Below the pieces are notes generated by a model. That model had not been told where the DNA came from. It did no database searches and was given only the letters and a program-made list of their open reading frames with translations. A program made the position numbers and the translations under genes. From NCBI GenBank assembly GCA_016708845.1, contig JADJFB010000005.1, positions 167,490 to 231,489 on the forward strand: a stretch of DNA of 64,000 nt, read 5' to 3'. Shown here one piece after another: positions 28,582 through 38,772 of the stretch; within the stretch, counting starts at the first letter, position 1, and each line of letters starts with the position of its first letter. Source of the DNA: Bacteroidota bacterium (GTDB lineage: Bacteria; Bacteroidota; Bacteroidia; B-17B0; Aurantibacillaceae).

Positions 28582-29756
28582 AAATTCTAAAAAAAATAAT
28601 TAAATATTTATCAATTACGGTTCTGGTTATTTTTTTAGTCATTAACGCAATTATCATTTTTTCTGGAAGATGGTATTTATATAAAGCTATTGGAACAACC
28701 TATCTTCAAGGTAAAAGCGGCCCAAGCTCAACTGAATATCAAATTTTTGAAAACCGAAAAATTGCAGCCTCAAACCCTCAACCATGGCCAATTTCCAAAG
28801 ACTATAACACAGGGAAACTTTCTAACGATTTAGAAAACAAATTTAAAGAAGTAGAAGTTCATGCGTTTGTTGTTATTAAAAACGACACATTAATTCATGA
28901 ACAATATTGGGATCATTATAGCGACACATCGCACACCAATTCATTTAGTATGGCAAAATCTTATACTGGTGCATTGTTAGGATTTGCTATTCAAGATGGA
29001 TTTATAAAAAGTGTAAATGAACCTGTTAGTAAATACATTCCTGAATTTAAAAATGATTGGCGTTCAAAAATAACCTTACAACATTTAGTAACCATGTCGT
29101 CTGGAATAGATTTTGACGAGAGCTATGCCAATCCATTCTCGTATCCAGCCGAAGGCTATTACGGAACGGATTTATTGAAAGCATCTACTCAATATAATAA
29201 AATGGCGAGTGAACCAGGTACAGTTTACAAATATTTAAGTGGCAACACTGCTCTACTTGGTTTTTGTATCACTAAAGCTACTAAAAAACCTTTATCCACT
29301 TATTTAAGCGAAAAATTATGGACACCATTAAACTGTGAGCAAAGTGCTTATTGGAGTTTAGACACTAAAGATGGTTTAGAAAAAGCCTTTTGTTGTATTA
29401 ATAGCAATGCAAAAGATTTTGCCCGGATGGGTAAACTATACATGCACTTGGGAAATTGGAATGGCAAACAACTATTAGATAGTAATTATGTGCGCAATTC
29501 TATTTCCCCTTTTAATTGTAATGAAGAGGATTGTAAACCAAATCATACTTACGGATATGCATGGTGGTTAACCGGATATAAAGGTATGACAGTTTTTTAT
29601 ATGCAAGGCATGTTAGGTCAATATGTAATTTGTGTTCCTGAAAAAAAACTAATCATTACGCGATTAGGCAGAAAACGGAGAGCAAATAAAGGAACCAATC
29701 ATTACCCAATAGATGTTGCTTATTGTATTGAAGCAGCTTTAACTTTGAACAAATAA
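28578..29756 (+). CDS. Membrane-anchored serine hydrolase, class C beta-lactamase family
   Basis: A 392-residue protein with an N-terminal transmembrane anchor (residues 10-29). The beta-lactamase-like domain has the SxxK motif at Ser124-Lys127 (FSMAKSYTG), the Tyr motif in YKYLSGNTALLG, and a C-terminal segment with GYAWWLTGYKG. The family includes esterases, D-aminopeptidases and DD-peptidase-like enzymes, so antibiotic resistance cannot be assumed. It overlaps lipB by 4 bases (ATGA). It faces periplasm or cell surface. Confidence 0.87.
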   Translation: MKILKKIIKYLSITVLVIFLVINAIIIFSGRWYLYKAIGTTYLQGKSGPSSTEYQIFENRKIAASNPQPWPISKDYNTGKLSNDLENKFKEVEVHAFVVIKNDTLIHEQYWDHYSDTSHTNSFSMAKSYTGALLGFAIQDGFIKSVNEPVSKYIPEFKNDWRSKITLQHLVTMSSGIDFDESYANPFSYPAEGYYGTDLLKASTQYNKMASEPGTVYKYLSGNTALLGFCITKATKKPLSTYLSEKLWTPLNCEQSAYWSLDTKDGLEKAFCCINSNAKDFARMGKLYMHLGNWNGKQLLDSNYVRNSISPFNCNEEDCKPNHTYGYAWWLTGYKGMTVFYMQGMLGQYVICVPEKKLIITRLGRKRRANKGTNHYPIDVAYCIEAALTLNK

Positions 29757-29760
29757 AAAA

Positions 29761-30864
29761 CTACTCTTTTGGTTCCTCTGCTAACTGAGGCATTTTTAAT
29801 TTATCAGTTTTTTGAATCCCTTCTAATATTTCAATATTAATTCCATCCGATAATCCAGTTTTTACAAAACGTTTTTCGAATATCTGATTTCCTTTTTCAA
29901 CTTCCACAAAAGGTTTTTCTTTATCAAATTGTAAAACACTTTCAGGAATTGCCATTACCTTATCTTTTTTAGATAAAATGATATCAGCGTTAGCGCTATA
30001 ACCAGCGCGTAAAAACGATGAATTAGTTTTATCAATGGATGCTCTAATTAAAAATTGAATAGCTCCATTTTCGGTAATTCCTTTTGGTGCAATATATTCT
30101 AATTTAGCATTAAAACTTTCTTTATCAATAGCACCAATGGTTAAAACGATATCCATGTTTTCGTGTACTTTTCCTACTTCGCTTTCATCCAATTTCCCTT
30201 CAAAAATCATTTCACCCATATTAGCAACAGATGCAATCGTTGTTCCTTCATTAAAGGTATTACTCTCGATGACTTGTCCTCCTTCTTTAACAGGAACATC
30301 TAATACCATGCCTGTAATCGTTGCCTTCACAAATGTATTGCTTGTAGAACCTGCAGTTTTAGAAGCGCCTTCTTTAATAATTTGCAATTGATTAATCGCT
30401 GCCTCTAATTCTACTTTATTAGAATTCACTCTTAATTCAACTGCTTGCATATCTGCTTTTGAAATTACACTTTGATCAAATAACACTTTATTTCTATCGT
30501 AATCCAATTTTGAATTATCGTAGTTTACTTGAGCTGCACTAATTCGGTTTTCAGCATTTGCTAAATTCAACATATTAGGAACGATTTTTATTTTCGCTAT
30601 CACATCGCCTTGCTTTACTTGTTGCCCTGCAACAATATATAATTTCTCGATGATACCACTTACTTGTGATTTCATGTTAACTTCTTTACGAGGTGTAACA
30701 GAACCGGTAGCTACTGTCTTTTTTACAATAGACGTATCAAAGGCTGTGGTTGTTTTAAATACCTCAGGTGGTTTTTGAGATTTATTATATAAGAAATAAA
30801 ATGTCCAAAAAATTAAGCCTATAAAGGCAACTAGTAACGTGATTTTAATTATTTTTTTTATCAT
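29761..30864 (-). CDS. MacA/HlyD-type periplasmic adaptor
   Basis: A 367-residue membrane-fusion protein. It has an N-terminal membrane anchor (residues 7-26), then a lipoyl-type half (VKKTVATGSVTPRKEVNMKSQVSGIIEKL, GQQVKQGDVIAKI). A coiled-coil hairpin (about residues 100-165) and beta-barrel and membrane-proximal domains follow. Such adaptors link an ABC permease to an outer-membrane channel. It is the last gene of a minus-strand set: ATPase, two permeases, adaptor. No TolC-type channel is in the window. Confidence 0.9.
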   Translation of the reverse strand: MIKKIIKITLLVAFIGLIFWTFYFLYNKSQKPPEVFKTTTAFDTSIVKKTVATGSVTPRKEVNMKSQVSGIIEKLYIVAGQQVKQGDVIAKIKIVPNMLNLANAENRISAAQVNYDNSKLDYDRNKVLFDQSVISKADMQAVELRVNSNKVELEAAINQLQIIKEGASKTAGSTSNTFVKATITGMVLDVPVKEGGQVIESNTFNEGTTIASVANMGEMIFEGKLDESEVGKVHENMDIVLTIGAIDKESFNAKLEYIAPKGITENGAIQFLIRASIDKTNSSFLRAGYSANADIILSKKDKVMAIPESVLQFDKEKPFVEVEKGNQIFEKRFVKTGLSDGINIEILEGIQKTDKLKMPQLAEEPKE

Positions 30865-30880
30865 AGTTTTATTTTTTGTC

Positions 30881-30920
30881 TAACCGCAAAGACGCAAAGT
30901 TTTTTCGCAGAGTCCGCAAT
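30881..30920. repeat. Intergenic repeat, family B half-element
   Basis: TAACCGCAAAGACGCAAAG (30881-30899) is followed by TTTTTTCGCAGAGTCCGC. This resembles the ends of the fuller block at 48821-48932. Only one arm is present here, between the adaptor gene and the upstream permease gene, so it interrupts the exporter operon without coding. Confidence 0.6.
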
Positions 30921-30949
30921 TTATTTAGTTTATGTTTTTAATTCTCTAA

Positions 30950-32203
30950 TTATTCAGTTCTTAATGCTTCTACTGGTTTAATAGCAACTGCTTTACTTGC
31001 CGGAATTAATCCTGCAAACGCCCCGCTTAAAATTAATACACTTAATGCTTTTATCGCTACTGATAAATCAACTGTTGGGTTTGTAAACATTTCTCCCGAA
31101 TTACCAATCGCTGAATCTAATGCTTCCAATAATCCAATCCCAATTACCAAACCAAAATAACCTGAAATAGACGTTAAAAAGATAGCCTCTAAAACTATTT
31201 GTCCAATAATTTGAGCAGGCACAGCGCCCAAAGCGCGCTTTACACCTATTTCTTTAGTGCGTTCTTTTACAACAATCAACATAATATTACTAATGCCAAT
31301 AACGCCAGCTAATAAAGTTCCAATACCAACAATCCACACTAACACTTCTATACCAATAAATAATCCATTCAATTTTTTATACTCAACAGCTAAATTCACA
31401 TGGCCAATTGCCTTCAAATCATTTGGCGCTATTTTATGACGCTCTTTTAATATAGACATGACATGTTTTTCTGCCTCTTCTGCCGAAACATTATCTTTTG
31501 CTTTAATTGCAAACCAACCAACCACATTGCCATAATTAAATGCATTTTGAAACGTACTATACGGAATGTTAATTCGTTGTGCCTGCTCTCTGCCATCGTT
31601 ACCACCTTGTGTAACAACTGTCACACCAACCACCATAAAATAAACGCCATTTACTCTAATGTATGTACCGATTACTTTTTCATCTTTTTTATATAACATT
31701 TCCACAACGCGAGGACCAATCACACAAATTTTTCTTTTTTCGTTGATGTCCATTTCATTTACAAAACGACCATCCTTCATCTTTATATTTGAAATTTTCG
31801 CAATATTAGGATAGCATGCTTGAATTTCACAGGCAGCGGTTTTTAACCCCCTAATTACATTGTTTGTTCCTTCGTGCCCGCCTAATTGATTTATTGGAGA
31901 AACAACTTCCAATTCGGGCAATAGTTTCAATCTCTCAGTATCAACAGTAGTATAATTAAAACTTCTATTAGGTTGCATGCCTTTGTAGGCTTTTGAAGTA
32001 CGCTGTGCCCATATATAAAAACTATTTGTTGCGGTTCCAGCAAATTCTTTCAATACGCCATTTCGCAAACCATTTCCTGCACCCAACATAATTACTAACA
32101 TAAATATTCCCCAGAAAACACCGAGCATAGTAAGAAAGGTTCGTAATTTATTTTTACGAATCGTTGCGAAAATTTCTTGCCAATTATCTCGTTCAAATAT
32201 CAA
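30950..32203 (-). CDS. MacB-type ABC transporter permease (second of two)
   Basis: A 417-residue permease with one N-terminal transmembrane helix (TFLTMLGVFWGIFMLVIML). A large periplasmic MacB-PCD domain follows, then three C-terminal helices ending in the FtsX-type segment VKERTKEIGVKRALGAVPAQI. It has no ATPase domain. It follows the other permease gene after a single base, so both are translated together and may form a heterodimer. It is predicted to export a peptide, lipid or toxic compound, or to drive periplasmic mechanotransmission. Confidence 0.9.
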   Translation of the reverse strand: MIFERDNWQEIFATIRKNKLRTFLTMLGVFWGIFMLVIMLGAGNGLRNGVLKEFAGTATNSFYIWAQRTSKAYKGMQPNRSFNYTTVDTERLKLLPELEVVSPINQLGGHEGTNNVIRGLKTAACEIQACYPNIAKISNIKMKDGRFVNEMDINEKRKICVIGPRVVEMLYKKDEKVIGTYIRVNGVYFMVVGVTVVTQGGNDGREQAQRINIPYSTFQNAFNYGNVVGWFAIKAKDNVSAEEAEKHVMSILKERHKIAPNDLKAIGHVNLAVEYKKLNGLFIGIEVLVWIVGIGTLLAGVIGISNIMLIVVKERTKEIGVKRALGAVPAQIIGQIVLEAIFLTSISGYFGLVIGIGLLEALDSAIGNSGEMFTNPTVDLSVAIKALSVLILSGAFAGLIPASKAVAIKPVEALRTE

Positions 32204-32204
32204 A

Positions 32205-33434
32205 TTAATTTTCTCTTAAAGCGGTTATGGGTTCTACTCTTGCTGCTTTTAATGCTGGGAATAATCCAGCCAAAGCGCCTGCTACGACAATTAATACAAC
32301 GGCTGTAATAGCAATACTTAAATCTACATCTGGGTTTTTAAAGAAATCTCCTTCCAATTTAAAATGTTTTATTAATTCAACAACTCCAATACCTAACATT
32401 AATCCAATGTAGCCAGCAACAAATGTTATAAATACCGATTCCTGAATAATTAAAGAAACAATAGACCAAGGCGAGGCACCTAATGCTTTACGAACACCAA
32501 TTTCTTTTGTACGTTCTTTAACTACAATCATCATAATATTACTCACACCAACTACCCCAGCTATTAATGTTAGTACACCAATAAAAAATACAAACCATTT
32601 AATACCATCTAACATTCCCATCACTCTCTGATATTCATCGTTGTTGTTAAATACGCCAACCGCATTTAAATCAAGTGGATTAAAATGAAATTTTTTCGCC
32701 AAATTATTTCTAATTTCATCTGCTACTTTTTGGTTTTGTTGAGGACTCAAAGTACCTGTAGTAACCCACATAAAACCAACATTATCTTTACCGTTATAAA
32801 TACGCTGAGCAGTTAACAACGGAATATAAATACGATCGTTATCCCCTTTTCCAGCATCATTAAAAACACCTACCACTTTAAACATGGTGCCCGACACATC
32901 AATTAATTTATTAATCGGATCCTCATCTTTAAATAAAACTTGTTGCACTGGAAAACCAATCGCACATACTTTTCGATGTTCATTAAAATCCATTTCATTG
33001 ATAAAACGTCCTTTAATTATTTTGGCATTTTCTAAAAAACGATGATCAGGGGCACATGACCTAACCGTAAACGCCGCATGTTCATTTTTATACGATAATG
33101 TTTTTGAGCCTCTCCCATCGTAGACAGCGGAGGCATATTCAATACCCTCTGTTTTATTTTTTACCTGATAAAAATCTTCATTGGTTAATTGAATATTTCT
33201 TCCGGGTTTGTACCCTTCATAAGCCATGCTGGTTTGGCCGCCATCAATCCAAATACTATTTTGAGCATCATTTCCAAATTGTGATTGAGCACCATTTCTT
33301 AACCCTTGACCAGCAGCTAATAAAACAATTAAAATAAAAATTCCCCACGCTACGCTAAACGCCGTTAAAAATGTACGGAGTTTGTTTTTTTTAATGGTTC
33401 CTAATATTTCTTGCCACTTATCTAAGTCAAACAT
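32205..33434 (-). CDS. MacB-type ABC transporter permease (first of two)
   Basis: A 409-residue paralogue of the adjacent permease, with the same layout: N-terminal helix (TFLTAFSVAWGIFILIVLL), periplasmic MacB-PCD domain, and three C-terminal helices with VKERTKEIGVRKALGASPWSI. The two proteins start with the same segment (WQEI.. TI.KNKLRTFLT), showing tandem duplication. The paired permeases presumably form a heterodimer driven by the separate ATPase encoded upstream. Confidence 0.9.
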   Translation of the reverse strand: MFDLDKWQEILGTIKKNKLRTFLTAFSVAWGIFILIVLLAAGQGLRNGAQSQFGNDAQNSIWIDGGQTSMAYEGYKPGRNIQLTNEDFYQVKNKTEGIEYASAVYDGRGSKTLSYKNEHAAFTVRSCAPDHRFLENAKIIKGRFINEMDFNEHRKVCAIGFPVQQVLFKDEDPINKLIDVSGTMFKVVGVFNDAGKGDNDRIYIPLLTAQRIYNGKDNVGFMWVTTGTLSPQQNQKVADEIRNNLAKKFHFNPLDLNAVGVFNNNDEYQRVMGMLDGIKWFVFFIGVLTLIAGVVGVSNIMMIVVKERTKEIGVRKALGASPWSIVSLIIQESVFITFVAGYIGLMLGIGVVELIKHFKLEGDFFKNPDVDLSIAITAVVLIVVAGALAGLFPALKAARVEPITALREN

Positions 33435-33458
33435 TCGTTTTTAGTTATAAGATATGGG

Positions 33459-33539
33459 TGATGAATTATGAGTTGATAATTTATTTAGTTTCGTGCTTTA
33501 ATTGTAAGTCATTCATAACTTATAATTCATAACTCATCT
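33459..33539. repeat. Imperfect inverted repeat between ATPase and permease genes
   Basis: GATGAATTATGAGTTGAT (from about 33459) pairs with TATAATTCATAACTCATC (33522-33539) with a few mismatches, across a 44-base centre. The repeat fills nearly the whole gap in the operon. The ATGAATTATGAGTT type of palindrome suggests an intergenic repeat family. Confidence 0.5.
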
Positions 33540-34199
33540 CTAAATGATGAGTCCGTCTTTTAATCTAATCGTTCTATCTGTTAAGGCTGCAATATCATTT
33601 TCGTGAGTTACTATGACGATTGTTTTTCCTTGCTTATTGATTTCTTTAAAAATATCCATCACTTCAATCGACGTTTGAGAATCTAGAGCACCCGTTGGTT
33701 CATCTGCAAAAATAACTTTAGGATTTCCTATTAAAGCACGGGCAATAGCCACACGTTGCTTCTGTCCTCCGCTCATTTCGCTTGGTAAATGATTTGCCCA
33801 TTCTTTTAATCCAACTCTTTCTAAATATTCCAAGGCTTTTATATTTCGTTCTTTTCGAGAAACTTTTTGATAGTATAAAGGCAGAGCTACATTTTCCATC
33901 GCATTTTTAAAAGATAATAAATTAAACGATTGAAATACAAATCCTAAAAATTGATTGCGTAGTTGTGCCGCTTTAGTTTGCGACAAATCTTTAATCAAAG
34001 TATTATTTAAAGTATAAGTACCTGAATCGTAATTATCTAAAATTCCTAAGATATTTAAAAGGGTAGATTTCCCAGAACCCGATGAACCCATAATAGAAAC
34101 AAATTCTCCTTCTTTGACATGCATGTCAATTCCCTTTAATACTTCAAAAGAGGTATTATTCAATTTATAAGATTTACGGATTTGCTGTAGTTTTATCAC
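33540..34199 (-). CDS. ABC transporter ATPase (MacB/LolD type)
   Basis: A 219-residue nucleotide-binding protein. It has Walker A GSSGSGKSTLL, Q-loop FVFQSFNLL, signature MSGGQKQRVAIARAL, Walker B VIFADEPTGALD and switch His in VTHEND. It is the energy module for the two downstream permeases; in MacB itself this domain is fused to the permease. LolD is close in sequence, but the operon content favours the MacB-type exporter. Confidence 0.92.
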   Translation of the reverse strand: MIKLQQIRKSYKLNNTSFEVLKGIDMHVKEGEFVSIMGSSGSGKSTLLNILGILDNYDSGTYTLNNTLIKDLSQTKAAQLRNQFLGFVFQSFNLLSFKNAMENVALPLYYQKVSRKERNIKALEYLERVGLKEWANHLPSEMSGGQKQRVAIARALIGNPKVIFADEPTGALDSQTSIEVMDIFKEINKQGKTIVIVTHENDIAALTDRTIRLKDGLII

Positions 34200-34282
34200 G
34201 AACTAAAAATAGGAATATAAAGCAAGAACAAGCCTACCGCTTATGACGAAAATTAGTCGTTTATATAGAATTTTAGGAAAAT

Positions 34283-35078
34283 TTAAGAAGCAAGCTTTTT
34301 CTTAGTCAAATTACTAATCACACTCATTAAGATGTATAGAATAATAATTAAAGGAATTCCAATAAATTGAAGTGTAACTAACATCACTAAACTCAAGCCT
34401 AAAAACACAAAACGAATTTCGTTATCCTTCCACTTAAAATGTTTGAATTTGAGCGCGAAAAGTGGTAGTTCAGAGACTAGAAGAAAACTAAAAATTAATG
34501 TAATAAATAGCAACATACAGTGAATAAAAAACAATCTATCTACTAATTCGCCTGGCGTAGTAACATCAATAAAATTTTCATTAGATTGATTTGACAAATT
34601 ATAGAATTGCTTTTTTATAAATGCAAAATGATTAGATTTAGCCAACTTCCGATTGCATCGCATTAGCTGGAATTGGAACACCTAATAAATGAATCAAATT
34701 GTCGAATATCATTATTAAATTTCACCAAACAATGGTCAGCAAATATGGTGTAAAGCGAAATATTATCCATCCTATAAACTGAAAAGTATGCATCAGCATT
34801 TTCAATCAATAAGTTCATTTGTAAAAGTTTAAACATTACAATGCCAGGCACCACACCAAAGTTACCATATCTGCTAAACTATCTAAATCCTTACCAATGG
34901 GAGAGGCTAACTTTAGCAAACTCGCTGCAAAACCATCAAAAAAATCGAAGATAGCGGCTAAGCCAACTAAGTATGCAGAGTAAACTAAATTACCTTCAAA
35001 AGCTTGCACAATAGCTAAACAACCACATAACAAGTTGCAGCAGGTAATAGCATTGGGTATATGTTTTTTGATACTCAT
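34283..35078 (-). CDS. pssA: CDP-diacylglycerol-serine O-phosphatidyltransferase, frameshifted
   Basis: The ATG at 35078 (MSIKKHIPNAITCCNLLCG) opens a CDP-alcohol phosphatidyltransferase. The signature D-G-x2-A-x8-G-x3-D-x3-D is visible in FDFFDGFAASLLKLASPIGK followed by DLDSLADMV. The frame changes near 34850 (into GVVPGIVMFKLLQMN) and at least once more near 34660-34760 (GVPIPANAMQSEVG). The end, LPLFALKFKHFKWKDNEIR to ILMSVISNLTKKKLAS, is typical of PssA. The corrected product has about 265 residues. It makes phosphatidylserine, the precursor of phosphatidylethanolamine, in the inner membrane. Confidence 0.87.
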
Positions 35079-35156
35079 ATAATAGCGTAAATATATAAAA
35101 ATGTAGCATTCTACAGTATTCAAAAAAATTGTATTTTTAAACAACTATAGGCTTAA

Positions 35157-36433
35157 ATGAATTATAAACGTTTACACATATTCAATAGCATTATCTTTTT
35201 GTTATTAATCATTGTTAATATAGTAATCTATAAAAATAGAGATAATGGTTACGCCTATTCAGAGTATCTAAACTACAAGCAATTATATCAACCATCAGAA
35301 TTAATAAGCATAAACAAGACACGATTTAATGGAAGCGATAGTTTAGCCTTGTATTTATCTCAAGAACAAAACGATGCTGTTTGGAAAATTCAATTGCCAG
35401 ATTCAACAAGCTATACTTGCAAAGGCAATCCTGTGATTAAATTACAAGAAGGAATTAAAGACTATCAATTGAAAAAAATAAATGGAAAAGATTCTACTAT
35501 TCACATTCGTCTAAATTATGTATCGGAAGCATCATACAAAAAAAGGGAAGAACTAGATTGTCTGATGTTGAACTCATGAAAGTTTCCATTCCTATTCAAG
35601 ATAAAAAATCATATTCAATTAATCATTGGATTCAATCGTCAGAATATACAACCGACAAAGAAATATTAATAGCCAAACAAATTTTGTTTGATAGTATGAA
35701 AGTAATTCCATCAGAAAATTCTGTTTCAAAAATTCAAAAAATAGGTAGTTATATCTATAAAAAAATACATCATCAATTAGGTACACCTAATGATAGTGTG
35801 GATATGTTAAGTCCGTTACAACAATTTACATTAGCGCAACAAGGTCAATCGGAAATTTGGTGCGGCAGTTATACTACTATTTTTTCTTTTTTTGCAAATA
35901 CGGCTGGCATAACAGCTCGTTCCGTTTGGGTTGATGGCGAAGCAAATGGCATTTCAACATCTGGACATAATTTTAATGAATGTTATATTAAAGAATTGAA
36001 TCAATGGATTTTTGTAGACTTAATGTCAAATACATTATCCATGCAAACTAAAAACGGACAATATCTAAACTCCATTGATTTCTATAACTTACATCAACTG
36101 CAATCAAATGACATCCTAGTTTCGAGTTTAAAAAATGACAGCATCATAAAATCAGAATACGACATTTCAAACTCATTTTACAACAACTACTTTAATCCAA
36201 ATGTCAATTTTGCGTATTACTATGCTTCTCAATTTGATAAAAATATGTATTCGTCTTTTGAAAAAATAAAACGGTACATATTCAAACGACCAACATTTGC
36301 AACCTATTCAAATGCAGGCTCAATTTCAAATGCGAAATTTTACAAAAAACAAATGATTTTACTCGCCTTAGTTGCTTTCTCGATATACTGGCTAATAACA
36401 TTCATTATTTTAAAGTCAAACAGCAAAAGATGA
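35157..36433 (+). CDS. Membrane-anchored transglutaminase-like protein, one frameshift
   Basis: An N-terminal helix (residues 8-23) and a C-terminal helix (MILLALVAFSIYWLITFIIL) bracket a large domain, so both ends are anchored. The domain shows a papain-like transglutaminase triad: Cys (codon at 35861, EIWCGSYTTIF), His 35 residues later (35966, SGHNFNEC) and Asp 17 after that (36017, IFVDLMSN). The frame changes near 35555-35575. The corrected length is about 425 residues. It may be a protease, amidase or crosslinker acting outside the inner membrane. The stop overlaps the ATG of the next gene, so the two are coupled. Confidence 0.65.
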
Positions 36434-37562
36434 GTTTTAAAAAATTAACTTCTCATCCTTATTTTTTTTGGATAATACTAGCTATTATTCACACTTGTGT
36501 GCTAACAGCCTTATACTTTAAATTTGGATTTAACACAGTAAACGAAGGCGACAAATATTTATCGCGAGCTACTTATTTAGCAAATGGCGATTTTATAAAC
36601 TCTACACAATACCAAACTTTTTATATTTCGTATGTATCTTACTTAGCATTTTTGTTTTATAAAAGCACCTACTTTGCTTGTTTTTTTGAGCACTTACATG
36701 CTAAGCTTATTTGCTTATTATAAGTTTCATAAACTCATTTCAAGCTATATTAATTACGAAACTTCCTACTTATGGTTAGTAATGATGTGTGTGAGTCCTT
36801 TAATTCAGTACTGGCAATTCAATTTATTTTCCGAGACATTTTTTGTTGCCATGAGTTTACTCTTCGCTTATGTTTCTCTATTTGATTATATAAAATACAG
36901 AGCACTAAAAATTTCTTTAATTGGCTTAGTGGTTATTTTTGCTCGACCTTCAGGTATTTTCACAGTAATTTGCATTCTGTTGTTTAAATTATATCAAGAC
37001 AAAAGATTTACCAAAAAGCAAATGTTATGGCTATGCTCTTCCACTTTCTTTCTATTATTCATTGGCATTATGTTTTTCTTTCAATTGCCTTATCACGATT
37101 TTTCAAAATACATTTCAAATGGTTCTATTTATTACGGTTTTCCAAGTTGGTCATCACCCGAATTAGCTCCAGGAAATTACACTGTTTAATTGCTATCAAT
37201 TTATCATAGAGCAAAAAGATGTAAAAACACTTTTCTCATTATTCATTCAAAAATTAAATTCTTTCTTTTTAACAACGCGTCCATACTATTCGAATTTTCA
37301 TAATACCATCAATGCGAGTCATCATCTATTATATCCACTAGCGCTAATAGCCTTATACGTTTCTTATAAAAAACAAAAACCTGTTTATCCCTTATTAATC
37401 GCTTTTTCAGTCATCATTCTTTTAAATGCATTAATGGTTAGTTTAATTTTTAATGAGTGGAGCGAACGTCATACCCTACATGTATTTCCATATATCATTC
37501 TTCTTGCCTCTTATTCTATCATATATATTCGGAAGGCATTTGTTAAAAAACCAGTTCTTTAA
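36430..37562 (+). CDS. Polytopic membrane protein resembling GT-C glycosyltransferases, frameshifted
   Basis: About ten hydrophobic helices are spread over three frames, with breaks near 36670 and 37190. The corrected length is about 377 residues. The opening loop (NEGDKYLSRATYLANGD) has acidic residues after helix 1, there is a mid-protein ARPSG, and a late segment reads NEWSERHTLHVFPYIILLASY. This layout resembles GT-C (GT39/PMT-like) enzymes that use lipid-linked sugars. It starts inside the stop of the transglutaminase-like gene. The assignment is by architecture only. Confidence 0.5.
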
Positions 37563-37689
37563 ATCTAAAAACGGCGTTTTACCCTCATAAAACCTCATTT
37601 TCATTAAATCCTAGGCAATAATTCGATAATAAATTCGTTAAGTCAACATATTGTCGTTTTTAAAAAATTTACGTAATTTTAAGCTGATT

Positions 37690-38772
37690 ATGAAGAACTT
37701 AGTAGTTTTATTGTTTGTTTCTATCTCAACCATAAGCTTTGCACAAATTGCAAAGTATAGTAACGAATTTTTAAGTGTGGGTGTTGGAGCTAGAGCACTT
37801 TCGATGGCAAATGCCAATGTAGCTTCTGTAAATGATGTAACGGCAGGTTACTGGAATCCAGCAGGATTACAATTGCAACAAAGCAATGTACAAATTGGAC
37901 TAATGCATGCCGAATATTTTGCTGGTATTGCTAAATACGATTTTATTGGAGGCTCTAAACGTGTGGATAGTAATAGCGTTGTGGGTTTAACCTTTATTCG
38001 ATTTGGGGTAGATAATATCCCTAACACAACCGAGTTAATTGATGCCAATGGCAATGTAGATTATTCTCGATTAAAATCATTTAATGCAGTTGATGCGGCA
38101 GTTTTATTATCATATGCCCGCAACATGGTTAAAATAAAAGGATTAAAAATTGGAGTTAATGCAAAAATCATCCGTCGTAAGTTAGGCGAATTTGGTGGTG
38201 CTTGGGGCTTTGGGTTAGATGCAGGTGCAATGTATGATTATAAAAAATGGCGTTTTGCAGCGATGGCTCGTGATGTTACTGGAACTTTTAATGCATGGTC
38301 TTATAACTTAACAGATGATGTAAAACAAACATATGCCATTACTGGCAATGATATTCCTAGTAACTCAATTGAAGTAACAGTTCCAAAATTAATATTAGGT
38401 GTTACTCGCACTTGGTTTGTTTGGAAAGATAGAATATCTCTAGGCGGTGAATTAAATTTCATCAACACATTTGACGGTAAACGTAATACGGTTGTTAAAA
38501 CAAAAGCTTGGAGTATGGAACCTGCTTTAGGTTTAGAAGTTGGGTACAAAGGTTTTATCTATTTGAGAGGTGGACTTGGCAATATTCAAAAAGCTAAAAA
38601 CGTAACAGGTGCTGATGTAACAACTGTACAGCCTAATATTGGTGTGGGTATTAAGTATAAAATTTTTGCATTAGATTATGCAATGACAAATATTGGAAAT
38701 GTGTCGACTTCCCTTTACTCTCACATTTTTACAGTTAAAATTGATATTAATAAAAAAATACTCTCTAAATGA
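37690..38772 (+). CDS. porV: Type IX secretion outer-membrane protein PorV (LptO)
   Basis: A 360-residue FadL-type barrel starting at ATG 37690 (signal MKNLVVLLFVSISTISFAQ). The N-terminus YSNEFLSVGVGARALSMANA and VTAGYWNPAGLQLQ is the PorV signature, and the end (LDYAMTNIGNVSTSLYSHIF) fits. PorV shuttles T9SS cargo from the translocon to the PorU sortase complex. A promoter-like TTG (37651) and TAATTTTA (37674-37681) lie just upstream. It overlaps porU by 4 bases (ATGA). Confidence 0.93.
   Translation: MKNLVVLLFVSISTISFAQIAKYSNEFLSVGVGARALSMANANVASVNDVTAGYWNPAGLQLQQSNVQIGLMHAEYFAGIAKYDFIGGSKRVDSNSVVGLTFIRFGVDNIPNTTELIDANGNVDYSRLKSFNAVDAAVLLSYARNMVKIKGLKIGVNAKIIRRKLGEFGGAWGFGLDAGAMYDYKKWRFAAMARDVTGTFNAWSYNLTDDVKQTYAITGNDIPSNSIEVTVPKLILGVTRTWFVWKDRISLGGELNFINTFDGKRNTVVKTKAWSMEPALGLEVGYKGFIYLRGGLGNIQKAKNVTGADVTTVQPNIGVGIKYKIFALDYAMTNIGNVSTSLYSHIFTVKIDINKKILSK

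Noticed and set aside
28578..29756. Beta-lactamase resistance gene
   Set aside because: The SxxK and Tyr motifs fit the broad class C-like hydrolase family, which is mostly not resistance-related; the anchor and context give no support for antibiotic hydrolysis.
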